The notes: generated by a model from the letters alone, not told the origin. A stretch of 64,000 nucleotides of DNA from Longispora sp047121295 (GCF_047121295.1 NZ_CP139447.1:1302001-1366000), one strand, 5' to 3'; numbered from the stretch's first letter, positions 14,593 through 23,568 are shown. Numbers and translations are program-made.

Positions 14593-16032
14593 ATGGGGCG
14601 CACGCTCGCGGAGAAGGTATGGGGCGCGCATGTCGTACACAGCGCCCCGGACGAGCCCGATCTGCTGTATATCGACCTGCACCTGCTGCACGAGGTGACC
14701 AGTCCGCAGGCGTTCGACGGGCTCCGGCTCGCCGGCCGCCCCGTCCGCCGTCCCGACCTCACGATCGCGACGGAGGACCACAACACCCCGACCGACAACC
14801 TGGTCGAGATCAGCGACCCGGTGTCGCGGACCCAGATCGAGACCCTGCGGAAGAACTGCGCGGAGTTCGGGGTCCGGCTGCACCCGCTGGGCGACGCCGA
14901 ACAGGGCATCGTGCACGTGATCGGTCCCCAGCTGGGGCTCACCCAGCCGGGCATGACGATCGTGTGCGGCGACTCGCACACCGCCACCCACGGCGCGTTC
15001 GGGGCCCTGGCGTTCGGGATCGGCACCAGCGAGGTCGAGCACGTGATGGCGACCCAGACCCTGCAGCAGGCCACGCCGCGCACCATGGCGGTCAACGTCA
15101 CGGGCGAACTGCGGCCGGGCGTCACGGCCAAGGACCTGATCCTGGCCCTGATCGCCCAGGAGGGTACCGGCGGCGGGCGCGGCCACATCGTGGAATACCG
15201 GGGCCCGGCCATCGAGGCGCTCTCCATGGAGGGCCGGATGACCGTGTGCAACATGTCCATCGAGTGGGGCGCCAAGGCCGGCATGATCGCGCCGGACGAC
15301 ACCACTTTCGAGTACCTGCGGGGCAAGCCGCACGCCCCTCGCGCCCGAAACCCACAGGCCGGGTCTGCCGAGGAGTTGAGGGCGCAGGACGACGCTGCCT
15401 TCGACGCCGCCGTCGCCTACTGGCGCACCCTGCCGACCGACGCCGACGCCGTGTTCGACACGGTCGTGGAGCTCGACGCCTCGGCCGTGACCCCGTTCGT
15501 CACCTGGGGCACCAACCCGGGCCAGGGCGCGCCGCTCGGCTCGGTCGTGCCGGCACCCGAGGACACCGACGACCCGGTCGCGGCGGCCAAGGCGCTGGAG
15601 TACATGGGGCTCACGGCGGGCACCCCGCTGCGGGACATCGCCGTGGACGTCGTGTTCGTCGGCTCGTGCACCAACGGTCGGCTGGAGGATCTGCGCGCCG
15701 CCGCCGACGTGCTGCGCGGCCACCGGGTCGCCGACGGGGTGCGGATGCTCGTGGTGCCCGGCTCGGCGCGGGTGCGCCTGGAGGCCGAGGCCGAGGGCCT
15801 GCACGAGGTGTTCACGGCAGCCGGAGCGGAGTGGCGGTTCGCCGGCTGCTCCATGTGCCTGGGCATGAACCCGGACACCCTGAAGCCGGGCGAGCGCGCG
15901 GCCAGCACCTCCAACCGCAACTTCGAGGGCCGGCAGGGCAAGGGCGGGCGTACCCACCTGGTGTCCCCGCAGGTCGCCGCCGCCACCGCCATCGTCGGCC
16001 GCCTGGCCGCCCCAGTGGATGTGAGCCGTTGA
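14593..16032 (+). CDS. leuC: 3-isopropylmalate dehydratase large subunit
   Basis: Aconitase-family [4Fe-4S] enzyme subunit that, with LeuD, isomerises 2- to 3-isopropylmalate in leucine synthesis and can act on citramalate for isoleucine. The protein has 479 residues. Cluster cysteines lie in VFVGSCTNGR and FAGCSMCLGMN. Substrate and aconitase motifs include TEDHNTPT and CGDSHTATHGAFG. Start ATG 14593 (MGRTLAEKVWGAH), with GGGAG 5-6 nt upstream; the in-frame GTG at 14581 is less likely. Its stop overlaps the leuD start by one base (TGATG), so the two subunits are coupled. Confidence 0.97.
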   Translation: MGRTLAEKVWGAHVVHSAPDEPDLLYIDLHLLHEVTSPQAFDGLRLAGRPVRRPDLTIATEDHNTPTDNLVEISDPVSRTQIETLRKNCAEFGVRLHPLGDAEQGIVHVIGPQLGLTQPGMTIVCGDSHTATHGAFGALAFGIGTSEVEHVMATQTLQQATPRTMAVNVTGELRPGVTAKDLILALIAQEGTGGGRGHIVEYRGPAIEALSMEGRMTVCNMSIEWGAKAGMIAPDDTTFEYLRGKPHAPRARNPQAGSAEELRAQDDAAFDAAVAYWRTLPTDADAVFDTVVELDASAVTPFVTWGTNPGQGAPLGSVVPAPEDTDDPVAAAKALEYMGLTAGTPLRDIAVDVVFVGSCTNGRLEDLRAAADVLRGHRVADGVRMLVVPGSARVRLEAEAEGLHEVFTAAGAEWRFAGCSMCLGMNPDTLKPGERAASTSNRNFEGRQGKGGRTHLVSPQVAAATAIVGRLAAPVDVSR

Positions 16033-16622
16033 TGGACAAGTTCACCGAGCACACCGGTACCGCCGTCCCGCTGCGCCGTTCCAACGTGGATACGGACCAG
16101 ATCATCCCGGCGGTGTACCTCAAGCGGGTCACCCGCACCGGCTTCGAGGACGGCCTGTTCTCCGCGTGGCGCGCGGCCGACCCCGACTTCGTGCTGAACC
16201 AGCCGCGATTCCAGGGCGCGAGCGTGCTGGTCGCCGGGCCCGAGTTCGGCACCGGCTCCTCCCGGGAGCACGCGGTCTGGGCCCTGCTGGACTACGGGTT
16301 CAAGGCCGTGCTGTCGCCCCGGTTCGGGGACATCTTCCGGGGCAACGCGCTCAAGGGCGGGCTGCTGCCGGTCGAGTTGAGCCAGCCGGTCATCGACGAC
16401 CTGTGGCAGTTGGTCGAGGAGGACCCGACGCTGGAGGTGACCGTCGACGTCGTCGCCCGCGAGGTGCGCTACGCCGACCGGGTCCGGCCGTTCCCGCTCG
16501 ACGAGTTCAGTCGCTGGCGGTTGCTGGAGGGCTTGGACGACATCGGACTGACCCTCCGCAACGTCGACGAGATCGGCGCGTACGAGGCGACGAGGGCCGC
16601 CTGGTTGCCTTCCACCAGGTAG
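16032..16622 (+). CDS. leuD: 3-isopropylmalate dehydratase small subunit
   Basis: Swivel-domain partner of LeuC, 196 residues. The LeuD signature is present as VDTDQIIPAVYLKR near the N-terminus and GPEFGTGSSREHAVWAL, and the flavour of the C-terminus (FSRWRLLEGLDDIGLTL) matches the actinobacterial form. The start ATG overlaps the leuC stop codon. A strong terminator follows 28 nt after the stop, so leuCD is a two-gene operon. Regulation is probably through the divergent NdgR-type protein. Confidence 0.96.
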   Translation: MDKFTEHTGTAVPLRRSNVDTDQIIPAVYLKRVTRTGFEDGLFSAWRAADPDFVLNQPRFQGASVLVAGPEFGTGSSREHAVWALLDYGFKAVLSPRFGDIFRGNALKGGLLPVELSQPVIDDLWQLVEEDPTLEVTVDVVAREVRYADRVRPFPLDEFSRWRLLEGLDDIGLTLRNVDEIGAYEATRAAWLPSTR

Positions 16623-16649
16623 AACGAGGGTGAGGTCCGCCACGCGGAC

Positions 16650-16685
16650 GGGGCCGGCCGACGGAAGACGTCGACCGGCCCCTTT
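16650..16685 (+). terminator. Terminator of leuCD
   Basis: GGGGCCGG (16650-16657) and CCGGCCCC (16675-16682) form a perfect 8-bp stem followed by TTT. Confidence 0.65.
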
Positions 16686-16831
16686 GCGCTCTGGATTCCT
16701 TGCGTGCCAACGGTTTTCGGGTTCCCTACCACTATCGGGGGGCGTTGGAAATCCTTGCGACACAACAATTCTCTTACGATCGGTATTTGTATCTAGCCTC
16801 AAACCGGCCTAACGTGCGCGCAGAATGACAA

Positions 16832-16848
16832 CAGTGTGAACCACACTG
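16832..16848. promoter_or_regulatory. Palindrome upstream of hupB
   Basis: CAGTGTG-AAC-CACACTG is a perfect 7+3+7 inverted repeat, 19 nt before the hupB start. It is either an operator or a 5' UTR hairpin next to the ribosome site (GAGGGGG). Confidence 0.5.
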
Positions 16849-16867
16849 CAACTTCTGAGGGGGAATC

Positions 16868-17506
16868 GTGAACAAGGCGGAGCTCATCGAGGCGCTGGCC
16901 GTTCGGCTGGGGGACAAGAAGTCGGCCACTGCCGCACTCGACGCGGTGCTGGCGGAGATCCAGAACGCGGTGACCAAGGGCGACAAGGTTTCGCTCACGG
17001 GCTTCGGGGTCTTCGAGAAGCGGACCCGGGGCGCGCGCACCGCGCGGAACCCGCGGACCGGCGAGGCCGTGAAGGTGAAGAAGACCAACGTGCCGGCGTT
17101 CCGCGCCGGTGCCAGCTTCAAGGAGCTGGTGGCCGCCGGCAAGGCGCCGAAGGCGACCCCGGCCAAGGCCGCCGCCAAGGCCGCGCCGGCGAAGAAGGCC
17201 GCCACCGCCACCGCGGCCAAGGCCGCCCCGGCGAAGAAGGCCGCGACCGCCACCAAGGCGGCGCCGGCCAAGAAGGCCGCCGTCACCAAGGCCGCTCCGG
17301 CGAAGAAGGTCGCCGCGGCGAAGACCGCGCCGGCGAAGAAGGCCGCGACCAAGACGGCCCCGGCCAAGACGGCCCCGGCCAAGAAGACCGTCGCCGCCAA
17401 GGCCGCCCCGGCCAAGAAGGCGACCACCACCGCCGCCAAGGCCGCGCCGGCGAAGAAGGCCGCCGCCGCGAAGAAGGCCCCGGCCAAGAAGGCCGCCAAG
17501 AAGTAG
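16868..17506 (+). CDS. hupB: DNA-binding protein HU with long Lys/Ala tail (HupB type)
   Basis: Nucleoid-associated protein of 212 residues. Residues 1-92 are a normal HU fold: NKAELIEALAVRLG, the GFGVFEKR turn and the minor-groove arm RNPRTGEAV. After residue 100 comes a low-complexity tail built from about a dozen AAPAKKA/APAKK units, like the histone H1-like tail of mycobacterial HupB and Streptomyces HupS. The tail should neutralise DNA charge and be a target for acetylation or methylation. The start GTG 16868 follows GAGGGGG by 5 nt. The monocistronic gene is bounded by terminators on both sides. Confidence 0.95.
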   Translation: MNKAELIEALAVRLGDKKSATAALDAVLAEIQNAVTKGDKVSLTGFGVFEKRTRGARTARNPRTGEAVKVKKTNVPAFRAGASFKELVAAGKAPKATPAKAAAKAAPAKKAATATAAKAAPAKKAATATKAAPAKKAAVTKAAPAKKVAAAKTAPAKKAATKTAPAKTAPAKKTVAAKAAPAKKATTTAAKAAPAKKAAAAKKAPAKKAAKK

Positions 17507-17535
17507 TACGACAGCGCCCCGCACGAACGCTGATA

Positions 17536-17570
17536 AGGGCACCCGCCTGGGGGATGGAGGCGGGTGCCCT
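17536..17570. terminator. Bidirectional terminator hupB/ppk
   Basis: AGGGCACCCGCCT (17536-17548) and AGGCGGGTGCCCT (17558-17570) form a perfect 13-bp stem with a 9-nt loop, midway between the convergent hupB and ppk genes. Confidence 0.8.
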
Positions 17571-17579
17571 GTCGTGTGT

Positions 17580-19613
17580 CTAGGCGTTCATCCGGCGGAG
17601 CAGTTCCTCCTGCGGGTTCGGGCCCTCGGCGGCCCGGCGGCTCCACACGCCCTTGCCATCCAGCTCGAACGTCGACACGTCGTCGGCCATCGACAGCGCC
17701 AAGGCCTGCTCCAGGGCCTCCTTCGACGCGTCGCCCGTGACCCGGACCAGGGCCTCCACCCGGCGGTCGAGGTTGCGGTGCATCAGGTCGGCGGAGCCGA
17801 TCCAGTACTCCGGGTCGGTGCGGCCGAACCGGTACACCCGGGAGTGCTCCAGGAACCGGCCCAGCAGCGACCGCACCCGGATGGTCTCCGACAGCCCCGG
17901 CACCCCGGGCCGCAGCGCGCAGATGCCCCGGATGATGAGGTCGATCGTCACGCCGGCCTGGCTGGCCCGGTAGAGGGCGTCGATGATCTGCTCGTCCACG
18001 ATCGAGTTCGTCTTGAACTGGATCAGGCCCTCGGTGCCCAGCGCGGCCTGCGCCTCGATCCGTTCGAGGATGCCGGGGCGCATCCGGACCGGGGCGACGA
18101 GGAGGCGGCGGTAGCCGGTCTGCCGCGAGTAGCCGGTGAGCTGGTTGAACAGGTCGGTCAGGTCCGCGCCCACCTCGGGATCGGCGGTGAACAGGCCGAA
18201 GTCCTCGTACAGCCGCGCCGTCTTCGGGTGGTAGTTGCCGGTGCCCACGTGGCAGTACCGGCGCAGGACCGCGCCCTCCTGGCGGACCACGAGCGCCGTC
18301 TTGCAGTGCGTCTTCAGCCCGACGAGGCCGTAGACGACGTGGCAGCCGGCGCGCTCCAGGGTGCGGGCCCAGCCGATGTTGGCCTGCTCGTCGAAGCGGG
18401 CCTTGATCTCGACGAGCACCACGACCTGCTTGCCGGCCTGGGCCGCCGCGACGAGGGCGTCCACGATGGGGGAGTCGCCCGAGGTGCGGTACAGGGTCTG
18501 CTTGATGGCCAGCACGTTCGGGTCGGCGGCGGCCTGCTCGATGAACCGCTGCACGCTGGTGGAGAACGAGTGGTACGGGTGGTGCACCAGGATGTCGGAC
18601 TCCCGGAGCTGGGCGAACACGCTCCTCGGCGTCTCTCCCTCCACGAACTGCGGGTGGGTGGCCGGCACGAACGGCCGGTCCTTGAGGTCCGGGCGGTCGG
18701 TGGTGTTGTAGATCTGCCACAGCCCGGACAGGTCCAGCAGCCCCGGCACCCGCAGCACGTCGTGCGCGTCCATGTCCAGCTCGCGGATCAGCAGCTCCAG
18801 CACGTGGTCCGAGACGCCGGCGGCGATCTCCAGGCGCACCGGCGGCCCGAACCGGCGGCGGGCCAGCTCGCGCTCCAGGGCCTGCAGCAGGTCCTCGTCG
18901 CGGTCCTCGTCGACGTCGAGGTCGGCGTTGCGGGTCACCCGGAACACCACCTGCTCGACGATCGTCATGCCGTCGAAGAGCTGGTCGAGGTGCGCGCCGA
19001 TCAGCTCCTCGACCGGCAGGTACCGCCCCGGGCTGACCGTGACGAACCGGGGCACGTTGTTGGGCACCTTCACCCGGGCGAACCGTTCCGGGCCGTCGCC
19101 GGGGGCCCGGACGAGGACGGCCAGGTTCAGCGACAGGCCCGAGATGTACGGGAACGGGTGCGCCGGGTCCACCGCGAGCGGGGTGAGCACCGGGAAGATC
19201 TGGTCGCGGAAGTAGGCCCGCAGCCGTTCCTGGTCCGGCTGGCTCAGCGCGGACCACGTCTCGATGTGGATGTCCTCGGCGGCCAGCGCGGGCAGTACGT
19301 CGTCCGCGAGGCACCGGCCCTGCCGGGCGACCAGGCTGCTGCCCCGGGCGGCGACCCGTTCGAGCTGTTCGCGGTGGGTGAGGCCGTCGGGGCTGTGCAT
19401 CGTCAGGCCCATGGTGAGCCGGCGCTTGAGGCCCGCCACCCGCACCATGTAGAACTCGTCGAGGTTGCTGGCGAAGATGGCCAGGAACTTGACGCGTTCG
19501 AGCAGGGGCAGCCGGGGGTCCTCCGCGAGGGTGAGGACCCGGGCGTTGAAGTCGAGCCAGGACAGCTCGCGGTTGAGGAACCGGTCGGCGGGCAGATCGG
19601 GCGATGCGTTCAC
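17580..19613 (-). CDS. ppk: Polyphosphate kinase 1
   Basis: Reversible synthesis of polyphosphate from ATP, at the membrane face. The 677-residue protein has the four PPK1 domains. The N-terminal domain begins RFLNRELSWLDFNARVL. The catalytic histidine that becomes phosphorylated is in GLKTHCKTALV, and the second conserved histidine is in CHVGTGNYHPKTA. The phospholipase-D-like C-terminal domains contain FKTNSIVDEQIIDALY and YWIGSADLMHRNLDRRVE. The start ATG 19613 precedes a standard N-terminus. The small cold-shock-like gene (19632) and possibly cofC lie upstream on the same strand. Confidence 0.96.
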   Translation of the reverse strand: MNASPDLPADRFLNRELSWLDFNARVLTLAEDPRLPLLERVKFLAIFASNLDEFYMVRVAGLKRRLTMGLTMHSPDGLTHREQLERVAARGSSLVARQGRCLADDVLPALAAEDIHIETWSALSQPDQERLRAYFRDQIFPVLTPLAVDPAHPFPYISGLSLNLAVLVRAPGDGPERFARVKVPNNVPRFVTVSPGRYLPVEELIGAHLDQLFDGMTIVEQVVFRVTRNADLDVDEDRDEDLLQALERELARRRFGPPVRLEIAAGVSDHVLELLIRELDMDAHDVLRVPGLLDLSGLWQIYNTTDRPDLKDRPFVPATHPQFVEGETPRSVFAQLRESDILVHHPYHSFSTSVQRFIEQAAADPNVLAIKQTLYRTSGDSPIVDALVAAAQAGKQVVVLVEIKARFDEQANIGWARTLERAGCHVVYGLVGLKTHCKTALVVRQEGAVLRRYCHVGTGNYHPKTARLYEDFGLFTADPEVGADLTDLFNQLTGYSRQTGYRRLLVAPVRMRPGILERIEAQAALGTEGLIQFKTNSIVDEQIIDALYRASQAGVTIDLIIRGICALRPGVPGLSETIRVRSLLGRFLEHSRVYRFGRTDPEYWIGSADLMHRNLDRRVEALVRVTGDASKEALEQALALSMADDVSTFELDGKGVWSRRAAEGPNPQEELLRRMNA

Positions 19614-19631
19614 CCGATCATCATGGCCGGA

Positions 19632-19829
19632 TCAGGGCATCGTGGGGATGGCCAACCGGTAAACGCGACCTTGCTCATCCGTGTCCAGTCGGATCCGCTG
19701 GCCCAGCCGGAGCAGCCGCAGCCCCGAGGCGGCGAAGGCCTCGGCGGGAAAGTCCAGCTCCTGGCCGTTGTCGAGCAGCACCGTGCCCGAGTGGTCGTCC
19801 GCGTTCCACGTCGCAACTGTCCCCTGCAT
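19632..19829 (-). CDS. Small cold-shock-like OB-fold protein
   Basis: A 65-residue protein with the outline of a CspA-type OB fold: MQGTVATWNADDHSGTVLLDNG gives the first strands, then FPAEAFAASGLRLLRLGQRIRL and a last strand. The canonical RNP1 KGFGFI is not present, so RNA/DNA binding is likely but altered. Similar short proteins occur beside ppk and cofC in related actinomycetes, as far as I recall. The start is ATG 19829, 18 nt before ppk, so it is co-transcribed with ppk. Confidence 0.65.
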   Translation of the reverse strand: MQGTVATWNADDHSGTVLLDNGQELDFPAEAFAASGLRLLRLGQRIRLDTDEQGRVYRLAIPTMP

Positions 19830-19870
19830 GGGGCAACCCTAGCGGTAGGAGATCAAGAGCATTTCCTTTG

Positions 19871-20623
19871 TTACGGAGACACCTGGCCCGCGTGCCGGCG
19901 GCCGATCGCGGCCCGGGTGTGCCGGCCCAGCCCGAGGGCCACGGCGGCCCTTAGATCGGCCGGGGTGTCCACGTCCTGGCGCAGCGACGGCCACTCCCCG
20001 GCCAGGGCGACGGCCCCGGACCGGGCGTGCGCGGCCGCCGAACCCGGGCCGAACGCCGGCTCCAGTTCCCCGGCGGAGGCGAGCAGGGTCGTGCCTGTCC
20101 CGGCCGCGTCGGGCACGTGGCACCGGTGCCGCGACCGCGCGGCGGCGAGCGCGGCGGCCAGCTCGGCGGGCCGGAGCGCGGGCAGGTCGGCGGTCAGCGC
20201 GGCGATGGGCCAGGGGAGCCGGCCGCGCGGCTGCGGGGCCGGGCGCATCCCGGCCAGCACCGCCTGGCCGTGCCGGATCGCGGCGTTCAGGCCGTCCCGG
20301 CCGGCGACGGTGGCGGGGTCGGCCGCGACGAGCACCCCGGCCGGCAGCGCCGCGCGCAGCTCCTCGTCGTCGGTCACGACCAGGACCCGACCGACCGCCG
20401 GGCAGCCGACGACGGCGGTGACGGTGTCGAGGGCCAGGGCCCGGGCGAGGGCCTCGTGCGGGGTACCGGGAACCGCGCCACGCAGCCGGGTCTTTCCCCG
20501 GACCGCCCGCTTGACGGGAATGATCACGGACCACCGGCCCGACGGCCACAGGCAACGGTCCTCGGCTCCCGCGCTGCTCGGAGAGGCGCCGAGGACCGGA
20601 GGGCCCAGATCGGGACGGGACAC
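19871..20623 (-). CDS. cofC: 2-phospho-L-lactate/phosphoenolpyruvate guanylyltransferase (CofC/FbiD)
   Basis: Nucleotidyltransferase for coenzyme F420 synthesis: activates phospholactate or PEP with GTP for transfer to the deazaflavin. The GT-A-like fold begins WSVIIPVKRAVRGKTRL, where the Lys/Arg pair binds the nucleotide. It continues with VLVVTDDEELRAALP, the metal-binding ALTADLPAL (analogous to a DxD), and the C-terminal SLRQDVDTPADLRAA. The first 30 residues before WSVII look extra, so the GTG at 20623 may be too early. It diverges from plsC by about 80 nt. Confidence 0.88.
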   Translation of the reverse strand: MSRPDLGPPVLGASPSSAGAEDRCLWPSGRWSVIIPVKRAVRGKTRLRGAVPGTPHEALARALALDTVTAVVGCPAVGRVLVVTDDEELRAALPAGVLVAADPATVAGRDGLNAAIRHGQAVLAGMRPAPQPRGRLPWPIAALTADLPALRPAELAAALAAARSRHRCHVPDAAGTGTTLLASAGELEPAFGPGSAAAHARSGAVALAGEWPSLRQDVDTPADLRAAVALGLGRHTRAAIGRRHAGQVSP

Positions 20624-20705
20624 TCCGGCAGGCTACCCCGCGATGGACAGGCCGCCGCCAATGGCGGACGATCAGCAGGCAGACAGGGAAACGAGGAGGT
20701 TGCGG

Positions 20706-21416
20706 ATGGGCCGCAGGCTGGGGTTCTGGCGACGGTTCGCGGTGAGTCTGGTCAAGCCGTCGGTGGTGGCGCTCACCCGCCGGGACTACCGGGGCATGAA
20801 CCACATTCCGGCGTCCGGCCCGGCGATCCTCGCGGCGAACCACCTCTCCCAGGCCGACCCGTTCGGCCTCGCGCACTACGTCTACGACGCCGGCCGGTGG
20901 CCCCAGTTCCTCGGCAAGGCGAGCCTGTTCCACCTCCCCGTCGTGGGCCCGTGGATCAGGGCGGTCGGCCAGATCCCCGTGTACCGGGGCACGGCCGACG
21001 CCGCGAAGTCCCTGTCGGCGGCCGAGGCGGCGCTGGACCGGGGCGAGGTCGTCATCTTCTACCCGGAGGGCACGGTCACCAAGGAACCGGACCACTGGCC
21101 GATGCGGGGCAAGACGGGCGTCGCCCGGCTGGCGCTGACCACGGGCGCGCCGGTGATCCCGCTGGCCCAGTGGGGCCCGGAGCGGATGTTCGACCCGCTG
21201 ACGAAGAAGGTCGGGCTGCGGCTGCGCAACGACCTGGCCATCGTGGCCGGTCCGCCGGTCGACCTGAGCCGGTGGAAGGACTCCCCGCTGACGACGACGG
21301 TGCTCCAGGAGGTCACCGACGAGATCATGTACGCGATCCGGGATCTGCTGCAGGACATCCGGGGCGGACGCGCTCCGGAGTTGTACACCCCTCAGAACAA
21401 GGGCGGCCACGCGTGA
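20706..21416 (+). CDS. plsC: 1-acyl-sn-glycerol-3-phosphate acyltransferase (PlsC family)
   Basis: Membrane-associated acyltransferase for phospholipid synthesis, 236 residues. The catalytic HX4D motif is NHLSQAD (near residue 42). Block II is the GQIPVYRG segment and block III is the FYPEGTVTK loop that binds the phosphate; PVIPLAQWG follows. Start ATG 20706, because GAGGAGG lies 6 nt before it; the frame continues upstream without support. It overlaps gpsA by 4 bases (GTGA), which supplies glycerol-3-phosphate for the same pathway. The pair forms an operon. Confidence 0.9.
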   Translation: MGRRLGFWRRFAVSLVKPSVVALTRRDYRGMNHIPASGPAILAANHLSQADPFGLAHYVYDAGRWPQFLGKASLFHLPVVGPWIRAVGQIPVYRGTADAAKSLSAAEAALDRGEVVIFYPEGTVTKEPDHWPMRGKTGVARLALTTGAPVIPLAQWGPERMFDPLTKKVGLRLRNDLAIVAGPPVDLSRWKDSPLTTTVLQEVTDEIMYAIRDLLQDIRGGRAPELYTPQNKGGHA

Positions 21417-22405
21417 AGACTGTCGTCATGACTGCCGGCTCGTTCGGCACCACGTTCGCCAAGGTCCTGGCCGACGCCGGCAGTGACGTGACCCTGTGGC
21501 ACCGGCGGCCGGAGCTGGTGGCCCGGATCAACGAGTTCCACGACAATCCCGACTATCTCCCCGGAATCGTGTTGCCGGCCGGCATCACGGCCACGGCCGA
21601 CGCGGCGGGCGCGCTTTCCGGTGCGGAGATCGTGGTCCTCGCGACGCCGGCCCAGGCCCTGCGGGAGAACCTGGACGCCTGGCGGGACCTGATCCCGCCG
21701 ACCGCGACGATCGTCAGCCTGGCCAAGGGCATCGAGCTGGGCACCGGGCTGCGGATGAGCGAGGTGATCGCCGAGGCCGGCGGGGTGTCCCCGGACCGGA
21801 TCTGCGTGCTCACCGGCCCCAACCTGGCGCCGGAGATCGCCGCCGAGCAGCCGACCGCGTCGGTGATCGCGTGCACCAACCCGGCGCGGGCCGAGCTGGT
21901 CCAGGACGCCGTGGCCAACGGGTACTTCCGGCCGTACACCAGCACCGACGTGATCGGGTGCGAGCTGGGCGGTGCGGTGAAGAACGTGATCGCGCTGGCG
22001 TACGGCATCGCCACCGGCATGGGGCTGGGCCACAACACCAAGGCCACGCTGATCACCCGGGGGCTGGCCGAGACCGCCCGGCTGGGCGCCAAGCTCGGCG
22101 CGGACCCGATGACGTTCGCCGGCCTGGCCGGGCTCGGTGACCTGTTCGCCAGCTGCTCGTCGCCGCAGGCCCGCAACCGGGCGTTCGGCGAGGTGCTGGG
22201 CCGGGGCGCGACCCTGGCGGAAGCCCAGGCCGGTACCCGGCAGACGGTTGAGGGTGTGAAGAGCTGCCTGGCCATCCGGGACCTGGCGCGCGGCTGCGGG
22301 GTGGAGATGCCGATCACGGAACAGGTCGAGCAGGTCTGCCACGAGGGCGTCGACCCGCGCAAGGCCCTGGCCGCGCTGATGGGCCGCGAGACGAAGCCGG
22401 AGTAA
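21413..22405 (+). CDS. gpsA: Glycerol-3-phosphate dehydrogenase [NAD(P)+]
   Basis: Makes sn-glycerol-3-phosphate from dihydroxyacetone phosphate for phospholipids. The protein has 330 residues. The catalytic Lys lies in ELGGAVKNVIALAYGI and the family motifs GPNLAPEIA and GLAGLGDLFASC are present. The Rossmann loop reads MTAGSFGTTFA, where most family members have GAGSWGT: the first glycine is replaced by Thr. The GTG start overlaps the plsC stop. Glu/Gln-rich C-terminal helices are complete, so length is normal. Confidence 0.93.
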   Translation: MKTVVMTAGSFGTTFAKVLADAGSDVTLWHRRPELVARINEFHDNPDYLPGIVLPAGITATADAAGALSGAEIVVLATPAQALRENLDAWRDLIPPTATIVSLAKGIELGTGLRMSEVIAEAGGVSPDRICVLTGPNLAPEIAAEQPTASVIACTNPARAELVQDAVANGYFRPYTSTDVIGCELGGAVKNVIALAYGIATGMGLGHNTKATLITRGLAETARLGAKLGADPMTFAGLAGLGDLFASCSSPQARNRAFGEVLGRGATLAEAQAGTRQTVEGVKSCLAIRDLARGCGVEMPITEQVEQVCHEGVDPRKALAALMGRETKPE

Positions 22406-22467
22406 AGCCGCGCCGGGCCGACGCCCGGCCGCCGCACGCCGCCGCACACCCCGACGAAGGAGACGCC

Positions 22468-23565
22468 GTGGACTACCGCGACGGGACCCGCGCGGTCCGC
22501 GCCGGCCTGCCCGAGCCCGTGCCCGGCCAGCCGTTCCTGCCCGGCCCGGTGTTCGCGGGGCCGTACCACCTCGACCCGGTGACCGGCCCGGACGCCGCCC
22601 CCGACGCCTACGGCCGGGAGACCAACCCGACCCTGGGCCGGCTGGAGACGGCGATCGCCGAGCTGGAGGGCGCGGCCGGCTGCCTGGTGTTCGCCAACGG
22701 GATGGCGGCGGTGTCCGCCGCGATGCTCGCGCTGACCCGGCCGGGCGACACGGTCACGGTGCCCGCCGACGGCTACTTCGGGGTCCGGCTGTTCGCCGAC
22801 GGGGACCTGGTGCCGCGCGGGATCGCCGTCCGGTCGATCCTGACCGACGACGCCCACGACTTCACCGGGGTCCGGCTCGCCGTGCTGGAGACCCCGGCGA
22901 ACCCGAGCATGGCCGTCTGCGACGTCGCGGCCCTGTCCGCGCGGGCGCACTCGGCGGGCGCGCTGGTCGCCGTGGACAACACGATGGCCACCCCGCTCGG
23001 CCAGCGCCCGCTGGACCTGGGCGCGGACCTGGTCGTCGCGTCCGGCACCAAGGCCCTGACCGGCCACTCGGACCTGCTGCTCGGCTACGTGGCCACCAAC
23101 GACCCCGACCTGCTGGCCACCCTGCGGTCCTGGCGCGGCCACACCGGCGGCCTGCCCGGGCCGTTCGAGGCCTGGCTCGCGCACCGGTCGCTGGGCACCC
23201 TCGACCTGCGGCTGGGCCGGCAGAGCGCCAACGCGGCGGCGGTACACGGGATGCTGGCGAAGCGGCCCGAGGTGACGAACCTGCGCTGGCCCGGCACGGA
23301 CCCGGTCGCCCTGCGCCAGATGCGCCGGATCCCGGGCGTGATGGCCTTCGAACTGCCGAGCGCCGAACATGTGGGCGCGTTCCTGACCCGTTCGCGGCTG
23401 GTGCACCCCGCGACCAGCTTCGGTGGGCTGCACACCACGGCCGACCGGCGGGCCCAGTGGGGCGAGGCGGTACCCGAGGGACTGGTGCGGCTGTCGTGCG
23501 GGTGTGAGGATGTCGACGATCTTCTCGCCGACCTCGCGGCGGCTCTGGACGCCGCAGCCGGGTAG
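22468..23565 (+). CDS. Trans-sulfuration family PLP enzyme (cystathionine lyase/synthase type)
   Basis: Cys/Met metabolism PLP-dependent enzyme of 365 residues. The cofactor lysine lies in VVASGTKALTGHSD. YGRETNPTLGRLE is the phosphate-binding tyrosine region and DNTMATPLGQRP carries the conserved Asp. CLVFANGMAAVSAA is the glycine loop. It is shorter than MetB/MetC in the N-terminus, and the exact reaction (cystathionine gamma-lyase, gamma-synthase or methionine gamma-lyase) cannot be fixed. Start GTG 22468 after GAAGGAG. Its TAG stop doubles as the start of the -10 element of ddl. Confidence 0.85.
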   Translation: MDYRDGTRAVRAGLPEPVPGQPFLPGPVFAGPYHLDPVTGPDAAPDAYGRETNPTLGRLETAIAELEGAAGCLVFANGMAAVSAAMLALTRPGDTVTVPADGYFGVRLFADGDLVPRGIAVRSILTDDAHDFTGVRLAVLETPANPSMAVCDVAALSARAHSAGALVAVDNTMATPLGQRPLDLGADLVVASGTKALTGHSDLLLGYVATNDPDLLATLRSWRGHTGGLPGPFEAWLAHRSLGTLDLRLGRQSANAAAVHGMLAKRPEVTNLRWPGTDPVALRQMRRIPGVMAFELPSAEHVGAFLTRSRLVHPATSFGGLHTTADRRAQWGEAVPEGLVRLSCGCEDVDDLLADLAAALDAAAG

Positions 23566-23568
23566 ATT
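23563..23568 (+). promoter_or_regulatory. -10 element for a leaderless ddl transcript
   Basis: TAGATT, whose TAG is the stop codon of the upstream gene, is followed after 8 nt by the ddl GTG. There is no ribosome site, so a leaderless mRNA is likely. Confidence 0.45.

Noticed and set aside
17109..21416. Open frame of 1435 codons on the plus strand
   Set aside because: It lies opposite ppk, the cold-shock-like gene and cofC and only its end is real (plsC from 20706). The rest is Arg/Pro-rich shadow sequence typical of high-GC DNA.
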